A stretch of DNA of 64,000 nucleotides from Spirogloea muscicola (taxonomy: Eukaryota > Streptophyta > Zygnematophyceae > Spirogloeales > Spirogloeaceae), in assembly GCA_009602725.1 (NCBI GenBank), contig WELB01000010.1, forward strand, positions 756,965 to 820,964. Direction: 5' to 3'. The notes beneath the pieces are model-generated. The model saw nothing but the letters and a program-made list of their open reading frames with translations, had not been told where the DNA came from and did no database searches. Made by a program: the position numbers and the translations under genes. Within the stretch, counting starts at the first letter, position 1. Every line of letters begins with the position of its first letter. Below are positions 1 through 10,438 of the stretch, piece by piece.

Positions 1-1020
1 CCCTCCCTTTCCTCCTTCCCCCCTTTCCACACTTGACCTGTAGATAGGTAGTTAACTCAATTTTTTCATTCACATCAGCTGCAAATATGACTTAAATGCA
101 AAAGTCTCTGCACGTCAATCCAAGTGCTAGCAGCCTAATAAGGTATTGTCATCCGCATGACAAACTAAAGATCGTTTCCACGCACTAAGCTTTTGAAAAT
201 CATCTTTATTCGAGAACAATTGGATTTGCCCTCTTGTTCACTCCCTCCGCCCGTGTAGTGTATGTGTACAATAAAAGTCTCAAGAAGACTTGTCTATTCT
301 AACACTCAAATAATTCTGTTCCAACTTTTATTTCCGTTATTGTTTACTTTGATTCTGATCTCCTTCCACCTTTTCTGAAATGTGCAAATGTTATGACAAA
401 ATTTTTCTATCTTGTCAACAAACTGTTCTTAAACAAAGACGTTTATTCAGAAGAATTTTGAAAATATCATCTTGTCTCCATCTTCCCTTCACTGCGAAAA
501 AATACCATTACTTCCCAAGTAACATGTAAAAATTAAAAATATAAATATAATTATCATATATGAATATGAATATTTTGAATATAAAATTTGAATAAAAAAT
601 TGTAGTCAAACCATAAGATTTAGTCATATTTATCAATCTGAATAAACATTTTCGGAAAAAAATGCAATACATTGATAATTATATATACCATCACAACTCT
701 TCAATTCACTGAGTAAAATTCCTTAGCAACAAATACACTTCTACACCTAAATAAGTAACTGGAGTAGTGATAAATATATTATCTTCAACATAACTCTCTC
801 CCATACTATAAATAATGTTAGTTGAAAACTAAAATTGTGAAAGATCTTACCTACTACTTATTAACCGCGTCAAAAATTCGAAATGTAATTTATATTTCTG
901 ATGAACATTAAACTCGTATAGCTTACTACTATGCTTTATTGCTGTATTGTCGACAAATCAGACTGGTACGTCACATAGCAATGAAGCAGTGACCAAACTG
1001 CACGGTCGTTACAAACTGCA
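1..1020. other. AT-rich segment without recognised genes
   Basis: The first kilobase is strongly AT-rich, with long A/T runs around 530-680, and has no long open frame. From about 1020 the sequence turns GC-balanced and then GC-rich, like the rest of the window. None of the dispersed repeats that fill the other intergenic regions were seen here. It could be a real AT-rich intergenic block, an organelle-derived insert, or a wrongly joined contig end. Confidence 0.6.
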
Positions 1021-1935
1021 CTTCTACATTTTGCAGATGATGTTATCAATCACATCGTTATGAAGAAGACGCAGCCTTTTGTCAATACCGTCCAGTACCA
1101 AGTGCAGGCATAGTTGATGTACATCCGAGGAAACTACGACGCCCCCTGTGGCAAGCGAGAGGCAGGCAGGGGGTAGCAGCTCATTGTGGGCCATCACTTT
1201 AACACGGCATGTCGTCGCCTCTTCATATGTACAAGTCGAAACTCCCGCGCCTTTTGCAAGTCAGAGGCGAGCCAGCGGCGAACGAGGGTCGCCATGGCGA
1301 CGGGCGACGGACAGCAGGCCACATCAGTTGCGACATGTGGCTGGCGGCGCCCGGTGCGCACGAAGTTAGAGAGATTACCGTGTTTTTGAAGGTGAGAAGG
1401 AGGGCCCCAGCCGAACCACTACTGTTTATGCAGACGGCAAGAGAAAAACAAGCGCAAACAAGAGGTCTACACGATGTGAGGCCCTGGCTGAGATGGGCAA
1501 AAGGGAAATGGAGTGTGTGTTGAGTTGATGGAGGGCCTGAGTGGCCAAGTACGAAGGCAATCACAATGCTGGTAGTGGCAAGGCGCGCTTTAGTACGGAG
1601 CGAAAGAACGAGAGAAGACGCGCGCGGTGCGCATGAGATCAAAGGGTGGCCAATTTGAGCCGATACACTGTTCAGGCGGTGAACGGCGTAGCGGGCGCTG
1701 CGCGGCGCCCGTCGTACCGAGCGCGGCGGCGGTCAGTGCGGGACGGCATGCCGGTCAGTGGTTCGGTCGGCGGAAGGCCCGGGGGGGGCCCGCCGCCCAG
1801 CGGCGGGCCCCGCCGCCCCGCTTCTCGCCGCGGCAGGCGGCGGCGGTGGCGGGGAACCCGGAGAGGGCGGCGCCACGCGCGGCCCTCACGAGCCCGGCGC
1901 GGCCCCCAGTTGCGACTACGAAGACCGCTGCTTCT
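1021..1935. other. GC island with exon-like frame, no assigned gene
   Basis: This stretch rises to an extreme GC island at about 1650-1930, like those that mark the starts of the recognised genes. On the plus strand an open frame at about 1300-1390 reads GHISCDMWLAAPGAHEV and ends at a good 5' splice signal (AAG|gtgaga near 1390). I could not match it to a family or find following exons. The island runs directly into a LINE-like C-terminal remnant at 1936. It may be an orphan first exon, a broken gene, or chance coding potential in GC-rich DNA. Confidence 0.3.
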
Positions 1936-2300
1936 GGAACTCGTCCACCCGTTTTTGGGTGGGCCCTTTCACGGCCCACGCCTTGCATCTGCGTGCTGGC
2001 CGTGCTCTCGCTGCGGCCTCCGGCTTTCGTCAGGGGGATAGTTTACCGGCAGCTAGTCTGTCGGATGTGAGGCTCCTCACTCGTAACTACTAAGTGGTCC
2101 ATCCTCCCCCGTTCTGCCATAGCCTCTTCAGGCCCCGCAGTCGCTGCTTAGCTCGTAGTTTGGCCCCTTCGAACCTTGTCAATTCTTTTCGGGCTGGCTT
2201 CTCACAGCCCTTGCCCCCATTGGGAGAGCCACTTCTTCTTTCACGGCCATCGCCCTTTTCTGCTGCTGGTCGAGCATTAATCAGCCCAGGCTAATGGCTT
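1936..2300 (+). mobile_element. LINE-like 3' end remnant, subfamily A
   Basis: The open frame ending at 2093 carries HALHLRAGRALAAASG, then SDVRLLTRNY and a stop. The same C-terminal block recurs on the minus strand near 18.9, 46.7 and 54.3 kb, so it is the end of a dispersed protein-coding repeat. From memory, a block with an HGALG motif followed by RLAISLQRSLAHA is found at the C-terminal end of reverse transcriptase ORFs of algal non-LTR elements; the RT domain itself is absent here. Downstream is a subfamily-specific 3' UTR (about 2094-2250) whose copies recur in reverse at 46.4-46.6 and 54.0-54.5 kb. Confidence 0.55.
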
Positions 2301-4240
2301 CCGTGGTGGTCGTTTGGCGCCTTAGCGCCTCAGTATAGCTTGTCAGATATGCATGTGCTCACTCGGGGATATTTAGTGTCCCCCTTAGCCAGCTCATTAC
2401 CCAGTTAACAGGACATTTGTAAGGCTTGAATTGGCCTCCCTCTCAACCTCATGTGCACCGCGCGCCTTCTCTCTCTTTTCTGACTTTGACTCAAAAGCGG
2501 TGCGCATACTTTCCAGCATACCGCAGACAAAAGTAGCCTGCTACAGCCTGTAGCAGGCTACCAAGGTCAAGTCATGTCATCCACTCCTGTGGGGCTGCCT
2601 CTCACCAGCGCCGCTCCACAGGGGATCTTGAGCACCCAGTGGGCCACTTGAGTCGCGGGTACTGAGCTTCCCTCTGCGGTCGTGTAGTGTCTAGCTGTGT
2701 GGTCTTCCTTTTTTCCGGGCTTCCTTTGGCTCTTTGGACCTTGTCCATTCTTTTGGGCTGCTGGCCTTTCCCACCCCTTACCCCCTATGGGCGAGCACTT
2801 CTTGCTTTAGCGCTTCCAGGAGCCCAGCTTCTCTGACCTAAGGCTGCTTAGCAGGGGTTACTGAGTGCCTCGTAGCTGCTTCGTTTCTTACTGTGCTTGT
2901 TTTTCTTAGCGCTTCCTTCCTGGCCCCCTCCTCGTACTTTGTTCATTCTTTTTGGAGCTGGCATTTCCAGCCCCTATCCTCAATGGGCGAGCCCTTTCTT
3001 CTGAGGTACTGAGCTTTCCTCTGCATCGTTTCTGTGTTCTGCAGTATGTTGTAGTGTAGTCCTTTCTCCGGCTCCTCTTGCTTTGGCTTTGGACATTGTC
3101 CATTCTTTTTTGGGCTGGCTTGGCCAGCCCCTCTTTTCTATGGGCGCGCTTTTCTCTTTCTTCTTTCCCCTACCCCCTATGGACGAGCACTTCTTTCGGT
3201 CCCCTTCAAAAGTTCGCTCATTCCTTTCTCTCGATTGGCCAATCACAGCCATCGCCCTCTGCTGGAAGAGTCCTTCTCTCCGACTTGCGGCTGCCAAGTC
3301 GATGTTAATACGCTCGCAGTCGCCGTAGTCTCTTGCATGGCTTTTTCTCTCTGGTGGCTGGCCTCTCCCGGCCACCAGTCAATCTTGCCAGTTACAGTTC
3401 TCACCCTTTCTGGAAGAGCTGCTACAAAACGCGGCTCTCGCTTAGCCTGCAGCACTCGCAGGCCCTGGCCCTGCAACAGCGTGCTTGGGCGCCGCACTAA
3501 GGGAGGCCGCGAATCTCTGCGAACCCTACGTTAGCTTGTCTGTTTGTCATCAGCTTACTAGGTACTGTGGCCCACCTTAGCCTAGCCCTTGCTTTCTTAG
3601 TCACAGTTTGTATAAAGCTGCTGCTTTATTTGGTCCCCACCCTTGCGGTTCTTTCCCTTGCAAGACTAGTATTGGCTCGGTTTGGCCTCATTTCCGATCC
3701 AAGCACACCGCGCGCTTCTTCTTCTTCTTCTCGCCGTCTCCTTGAGCGCCACGACGCTCGGATACTTGCCTACTTGGTCTTGCACCAAGGCGTTCAGTAT
3801 GTCTGGAGCGAGCTCAGCCCCGTGCTCTATACCCAGGAAGCTGGCCGAGCCTCTGACTGAGAAAGAAGGCGTTACCTGTGTCAGGCCAGCCCCAAAGAGA
3901 TGACAAAGGTAGGCGTGAAAGCGAACAAATAGTAAAACAAGAGGCTACTATTACCGGCCATTCACAAAGGCATAGTCAACCATACGAAGCCCTCTCCATA
4001 CGAAGCATCTCGCAACTTTCTCTGATGAGTGGGACGCTATCAATACTGGATCCAATAGCCAGTGCTCAATCCAAGCAGGTGCTCATGGTGCAATTTGGCA
4101 CTCTGATTGTTGCCAGCATCCATCACGAGACTACCCCGAACCACCACAATCTGGATAACGGTGAATGAGAGTTGGCCCATTCTGGTCCTAAAGTCCACGT
4201 GCGCTAGTGCGCCACCTTCTTCGTATACTACCGGCATAGC
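2301..4240. repeat. Mosaic of dispersed repeat fragments
   Basis: No gene was recognised. At 2337-2372 there is another short LINE tail (SDMHVLTRGY) followed by a second type of 3' UTR (starting gtgtcccccttagcc near 2379) that recurs near 18.16, 26.12 and 56.66 kb. From 2700 to 3450 are several degenerate copies of a module containing cattcttttgggctggc and GGGCGAGC-like motifs, also seen near 20.85, 35.7, 38.7, 54.6 and 56.1 kb. Small open frames at 3567-3860 and 4040-4237 have no recognisable similarity. Confidence 0.55.
2533..2561. repeat. Perfect 12-bp hairpin
   Basis: The arms gtagcctgctac (2533-2544) and gtagcaggctac (2550-2561) are exact reverse complements with a 5-nt loop. It lies in repeat-rich intergenic DNA without an adjacent gene end or T-run, so a terminator role is not supported. 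Confidence 0.7.
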
Positions 4241-6845
4241 ACTCTGATCTGGTGCTTAGAATCGTATATGATTGTTGTCATATATGCCTGTGTTCCTTGT
4301 GACAAGCTCTTTCTTCACCTCCTCAAGTATATTCATCACTCCAAGAGAGCATTGACAGTCTCATAACTCCTGGCCATGCAAGCTTAGCATTTGCGCTGAC
4401 AGCGCAATGCTTGTTTAGCTGCTTCTTGTCAAGTACTTCCTTGCTAGATATAGGCTCACTCCTGAAGTGCCACCCTTCATATACAGGTTACTCTTTTGGG
4501 AACTAACCTTACATATGATGGGGTTTAGTCAAATTTGCAATTGTTAGCAGAAGATCTGGCTTGACAATTTACATACGCTGGATGCCTTATCATGACCAGC
4601 TCTATGTTATCAGAGAGTCCTCTTTACGAATCGCCTATTGTGGTGCAGATGTGTTGTCGGTCGTCTACATTCACTCGACCGTCGTCATTAATCTGCATAA
4701 GGCGTCACCAATCTGCATAAGGAGAACGTCTTGTCTTGCTGCTGGTGACGGCAGCTTTCCTAGCTGCCTGCTTAGCACACCTGACAGCTAGTACGCTTGT
4801 GTGCCAAGCGTAGGCTAGACAGTTGTGCTCTACATGCTTTATTGCATAGTGGATCTGAGATGGCGCCAGTTTTAAAGAAAAGGCCCTTGGCAGGGCTTGT
4901 GGGATATGTTGACTACCCGGTAGGTGGCTCTGGAGGTGGGATACGTAACTACGGTGGACTGCAATGGCGGAGCCACTAATGACACTGTTCTTGAGATTGT
5001 GGGCTTACATACGTTCTGGAGGTCGCTCACATGCCTACACATATTGTACTGAAATTAAGGACCGTCCCGGGCCCAGCCAAGCAGCCTGGGCAGTGCCCTC
5101 GCGCAGCTTTAATGGCTTGAGTTACTTATCAGCTGCATGCGCGCTCGATGTCGTGCTGCATGCGCGCTCCATGCCCTGCATGCGCTGCATGCACGCCGTC
5201 CCACCAGCGGACATGTGCTTGCCGGGGTAGGTATGTCGCCTGTGCATTTTGGAATGCTTAAGGTATACTCAAGTAACGGCCCTGCATCAGATGGCTTGGA
5301 TGCTCTTGCAAGTGGCTCGTGGGTTTGCAGGCGATTTTACACCCACACATGCCCTGATGAAGTGCGTCACTGTCTCCAGAAAGATCACTCAAGATAAGAA
5401 AGCACTGTGTCATGCCAGGAGTCTGAGGACAAAAGACTGGGTCCAATGTCTGTCTTGGCCACGGAGCTCATTCACTTCAATCTAGTACATGACGAGTCTG
5501 GCCTTTGGCTCCTGCAGTGTGACAAATGACAATGCATACGTGGATTGACTTGCGGATTCATCCTCAGCGGCTAATCTCCACATTAGTACTTCCTTTCCGG
5601 AAGGATTAGTTCAGCATTCAGCAACCCTTGTCTCGTCATTGACAGAGATCTTGTAAATCAATGCCCACAAAGTCATCAACATGTCATGCTTTGCTTTGGT
5701 GCGAAGCGTACCAACTCTATGTATGGCTGTCTCAGGAAATCTCAGGGATGTCAAGCGGCCCAAGGCTGACGGCGTACTCTTACGTAGCTCTGGGGTCTGC
5801 TAAGATATCAGGTGTTTGCAGAAGTCTTGCTGAGCAAGCAGCACAATTGGCATCGTAAGTGCCTTGTGCAGAATGCAACTGTTATCCGTCACATTCTCAA
5901 AGTGCTGGGCATCTAGACTGACTTGCTTACTCGCTGTAGCCTGGCTTAGTTCCAACGAGCTGAGGGGTGCTACCTGTGAGGCTCCTAAGACCGACTCTCT
6001 ACCAACTGCGCTTGGAGATAAGAATATGTCATCTAACCTGAGGTTCAGCTTCTTTTGGCAAGTCCAATAAGACTGGGTACCTCCTCATGCACACCTTACC
6101 GTCCACAAATATATGCTGGCTCTCTGGTCAGGCAGCGCTACCAAATTTGGATAGATTTTCAGAGTCTCTTTAGGCAATGAACAGCAAAAAGCATCAGCTC
6201 GTACAACAGGCTCCCAGCTATGATAGTAAAGTCAGTGCAGTGCACCTCCACTTCACAGTTTAGTAGTGAGCTCCGTTTGTATACTGAAGCAGCCTCTTGG
6301 AAGCAGGTCTCGACCTGTCTATAGAGAGAAAGTCCGCATTGCTCTATTATCAAACTACTCTTGTGACAGGCTTCGCAGCATCAGAAGCAGTCTAAAACAG
6401 GACGTCATCCCATACTTCTGCCAATTTCCATGGCGAAGCCGCCCTGGCAGCTAGTAAGTGTTAATACAAGGTATTCTTCCACAGATATATTTCGAGCTTG
6501 GGGAGCCGACAGTGGCCGTTTGCCTGGATGGAACAGTCACCTGCCGCTCGCGACCTGTCACCAATGCTGCTGGCAACAATATTGCCGAACCATGAACCAT
6601 CCCAGCACGAGTGTTGACATTCAATTTGCTGAAAGTAGGTCTGATGATGCAGAGGCCATCCTCTGCCAAAAGATGCGGAGATGACGAGGTTTGTATGTCT
6701 TGATATCATGACGTCCAGGCTACATGAGTGACCCAAAGACAACACATTGAGCAGCTCCACTGCGTCGTGACTGCGTCGCGTTGGCCCTAAGACTGAAAAT
6801 AGATCCTTACAAAGGTCGCCTTCTATGCGAACTAGTGTGATTGTG
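4241..6845. other. Intergenic, no assigned gene; weak minus-strand exon candidates
   Basis: I see no recognisable gene in this 2.6 kb. The best coding candidates are on the minus strand: an open piece at about 6159-6320 (reading VHCTDFTIIAGSLLYELML) and a following piece at about 6090-6160 (reading YPNLVALPDQRASIYLWT) that ends in a possible 5' splice signal ACG|gtaagg. They could be exons of one unknown gene, but no family or start is apparent. A run of TGCATGC motifs lies at 5133-5192. Confidence 0.3.
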
Positions 6846-9800
6846 TTAGGAATTTAAAGAATCACTACCAACATTGGACGCAACCTTGCCACGAAGTCGT
6901 CTAGCCTCTTGCATTGCAAGGATTTCCACATGACCCTCTCGCTCTTTCTGGCCCTGACTACCTTGCACCACCTCCTTCCTCTTTCTCCTCAGCTTCCTCC
7001 TGCACGCAGGGTGAGGCATTACTAAAACTTTCAGAACCTGACAAAGACATATTGTCTCCTCTTTGTAACAAACAAAGCAATCAGCAAAACCAGCAATATG
7101 ATCACACGTATATGAGAAGCTGGCACACCTGACAGGAAGTCGTGGCTCTATGATCCCCCTGCGCTGAAAGCTCTTGAACCTTTCCCTTGTTAATGTGCTA
7201 CAACCCTGGCACAGCAACCAGACTGTCAGACACTATTGGCAAGCAAGCAACTGAAACAAGGATAAGCTAAGAAACAAAAATGCATGTGACTGGAACCAAG
7301 TAATTCGATCAGGTGTGCACCTTCAATTTCCGCAGGCATCCCGTAAGTTCGCTCGTCAGAAGTACTTGCACAGGCTCTGGCTTGAACCTAGTGTCGGGAA
7401 GCACCGTGGCAACAAGTTACATTCAGCAGGACAGTCATGCATTACCGTTGTACTAATATCAATTGCCTCCACAGGTAAGACAGTCTAGAGAATCTGGAGC
7501 AGCTCACAAACTTGCACCATAAAGCCTAGAGTCTGAGCTCAAGATGCCATAACCATGACAGAGTTGCATGAAAGTACCTCTGCTTTCCTAAACGAGGGGG
7601 ACCCTCCAGCCGCTTCTCCTCCCTTGCTATTTTCCGTCGTACACGTCGATCCAGTAATGACAGGGCATTATCTTCCAGCTCCTCCAGTAACTCAGGCAGT
7701 CTTCTCAGAGCATCATCAGCAAACACTGATTAAGGATGACTTGACTCTTTGACTGTTCACATACTTCTTGGTAGCTATTTTCATCTGCCGATGACCTTCA
7801 GAAGCAAGCTCCAAGAAAGCTTCTCTCCAGAAACACATCAGAATCACATCCATCAATGTTTTTCCCATACAGGATAGCGGGGTTTTCATGGAAAGAGGTG
7901 GTTAAACCGCAAGGTTAAGCTTGTATTGTAGAGATAAGTCCTAACGTAATGCGCATCAACAAGGAGTAAGATATAGGAACTAGGCTTTAGGTTTAGGCTT
8001 AAAATATTTGGCAATTACGTGTGCAGAATGATAGAGCAGTAGGGTGGACGGAGTGCTATCAGCCCTCCGTCCAGCCCTCCGTCCACTATACAGATCTGAA
8101 GGTAAGGTTCCAGAATGACAAAGGAGCATACATCCATAGAGGACTTGTCAAGTCAGCCAGGCTTGAGTTTCTAATACCTTGCGATGTCCTTGGCGGATCG
8201 CTTTTTGACAAGCTGCTCAGCCTGTAGCTTCTCAGCAGCAACTCTTCGCATCCGCCGATTCAAGTCAGCTCTTGTCAGCTTCGTCTGTCGTTGACCTCTG
8301 CATTGAGCAACAGATTCAGCGGATCATAGAGAGTCATGGTGACAAGATAGCTAAGGACAGACCCTGCCTTGCCATGTCACAAGCAAGAGCAGATGTGTAA
8401 AGCAGATGCCATCACTCGGCTTAGAAACTGAAGATTGTGCCAGTCAGCAGCTGGTCTATACTTGACTTGGGTAGGTTGTGCACCGTCCACCTCCTCATCA
8501 TCCCCTTCTTTGTCCTCCGCAGTCTCCAGGTAAAACATCTACTACCCCATATACAAAGAGATAAGATGCTGAGGGACGGGCATTGAGTGGTTGTACAAGT
8601 TGCAAACGCCTGTGCAAGGGAGTAACAACAGGCCAGGAAGTCCAGTCTGCGGTAATGTGATCACTCAACTGACCTCTTCCTCGCTGAGCGGTGGTCTGCC
8701 TTCAGGCAGAGTCATAGGCACCGGTTCAGGTTCCAGCTCCTTCTGCAGCATTGTTCGCATTTCCTGTGCAACGGCCACACCAAGCGCGTCCTGTGGTGCA
8801 AAGACGCAAATAGAATGGGCTCAATATGAGCCCCCTGCTCAGATTGGCAATAAGCTGAGGCATCGTGCAATTAAGATGGCAATCCCGTCTGCAAGGCACA
8901 TCCTTACCTGGTGGGACTGCTGGGAAGGATTGTAGGAGCAGCCAGGAACATCAATCTCCACCGCTACCGCAGCCGTAGGCACCTGCTTTGACAACTTGCG
9001 GGTGGCCGTGCTGGCGGATATCGGCAAGTCTGACATTTCTTGTGGAGCTGCTCCAATCCAAACGTCCTTCGCATCGTTCAATTGTGACACTGCCTGTTGG
9101 CGCTGTTGGACGGCACGTAATGCAGGCTGTCAGCACGGTCGCCCAGAAGGGCGAGCGTCTTGAGGATGCACTAGCACCGCAAGGCGAGGCCTGTGGTGTT
9201 GAGCAGCCGAGGACAAACGGTCAGAAGCCTCAGAAAGGTATGTGATGCCCTTGTAGTCCAATCCTGCGCAAGCTTAGAAAGCCCTGACAAATCCGGAGTG
9301 CTAACAATCTTTACAGCAGGTCTCTATTTCCATATTCAAGACTGCCGAGTAAGCCTCCTGAGAGGTCAGGGTGGGGATGTGGGGGAAGTGGGGGGCCAGC
9401 AGGAGAGCAGCTCAATGCCGTCCTTCGCATGCAGTCTTGTGTCAATGACGGCATTCACTCTCACACAGCTGGGCAGATAACAGTCGGGAAGGTCGTGCAC
9501 GCACGAAAAGGGAGATACATCTGCACCCCAGGTAGCTTCTTAGGTGTGTGTCGAGTGCATCATAGCGCTTAGGGTTTCGTCCTTGTTCAATCGTAGTGGG
9601 CCAGGCCACGCTGCCATCGGTAGAAACTGCTGGATGGTCGTCGACGCGGCCACGACAAGGGGCGCAGATCGGCTAGGCGTGACGTCCTAGACCGGCCAGT
9701 CGGCCTGTCCCCTGGTGTGTTGCGCTCACCTTGGGGGGCCTGGCTCGGGCCAGGCTTACGGACGCCTTGGCGGCAGGCGGCTTGGTCACGTCGCCTTGCA

Positions 9801-10092
9801 AGGCGCCCGCACGCTTCTGGCGCGCGGGCCACGCGACCGCCGGCACCAGGGACGCGCGCTGCAGCGCGCTGTCGCAGCGCAGCGCCCGGCGCCGGTGCCG
9901 CTCCGTCTTCCTCAGTGGCGGCGAGTGGGCCTTGGCCTTGTCGAGGAAGAAGAGGTCGGCGTCCGGCACGGCGTCCAGCGGGCCGCCGCATCGCGCGTCC
10001 GCGGCCTCCGCCGCGGCCGCGGCCTCGAGGTCGCTGGCGTCGATGCGCCGCCACTCCTTCTTCCCACGCCGCGACGCCCCGTCCTTGCCCAT
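6846..10092 (-). CDS. NOP53: NOP53/GLTSCR2-like ribosome biogenesis factor
   Basis: NOP53 is a nucleolar factor for 60S subunit assembly that, in yeast, recruits the exosome-linked helicase Mtr4 to process the 7S precursor. The exons, in coding order on the minus strand, are 10092-9730 (start MGKDGASRRGKKEWRRI, with DLFFLDKAKAH), 9093-8908 (VEIDVPGCSYNPSQQSHQ), 8790-8674 (DALGVAVAQEM), 8523-8462, 8297-8178, 7703-7578 (LPELLEELEDNA, RPPRLGK-type block), 7387-7321 (FKPEPVQVLLTSELTG), 7205-7129 (GCSTLTRERFKSFQRRG) and 6999-6846 (Arg/Lys-rich tail, stop TAA). Splice phases agree from 9093 to the stop. The order and wording follow plant NOP53 closely. One or more exons between 9729 and 9094 (about 40-80 residues in the family) were not resolved, and the acceptor at 7703 (ctgag) is weak. 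The gene diverges from neurochondrin. Confidence 0.88.
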
Positions 10093-10438
10093 GGCCGCGC
10101 TCGGCTGCCGTACCGCTCGGTTGCGGCTCACCGGGCGACCTCGGCGAGCGGCGGCGCCGCTGCCGCCGCCACCACCGCCGNCCCTCCATGCTGACCCCCG
10201 CCCCGGTGAGGCCCCCATTACCCGCGCCGCCTCTGCAGCCCATGTCGGAGCTCTCCCGGCCTCCGGTTCCCATCCCTGCGACCCCCCCACACATGCTCGC
10301 CACTGCCGCCCCGCCCCCATGACCCCTTCCGGGCGGCCGCGGCAGCCTGACACCGCCGCCGTCGCTGGAGCCATCGCCGGCGCCGCTAGGGACTCTGCAG
10401 CCGACGCGGACGGCACTCCCCTCCTGACGGCCCGCCAG
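10093..10438. promoter_or_regulatory. Divergent GC-rich promoter region, NOP53/neurochondrin
   Basis: This is the 346-bp stretch between the NOP53 start codon (minus) and the first recognisable neurochondrin exon (plus). It is very GC-rich and includes one unresolved base (10181). The neurochondrin N-terminus expected from the family was not found here, so part of the stretch may be unassembled coding sequence. No TATA box or defined element is visible. Confidence 0.4.
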
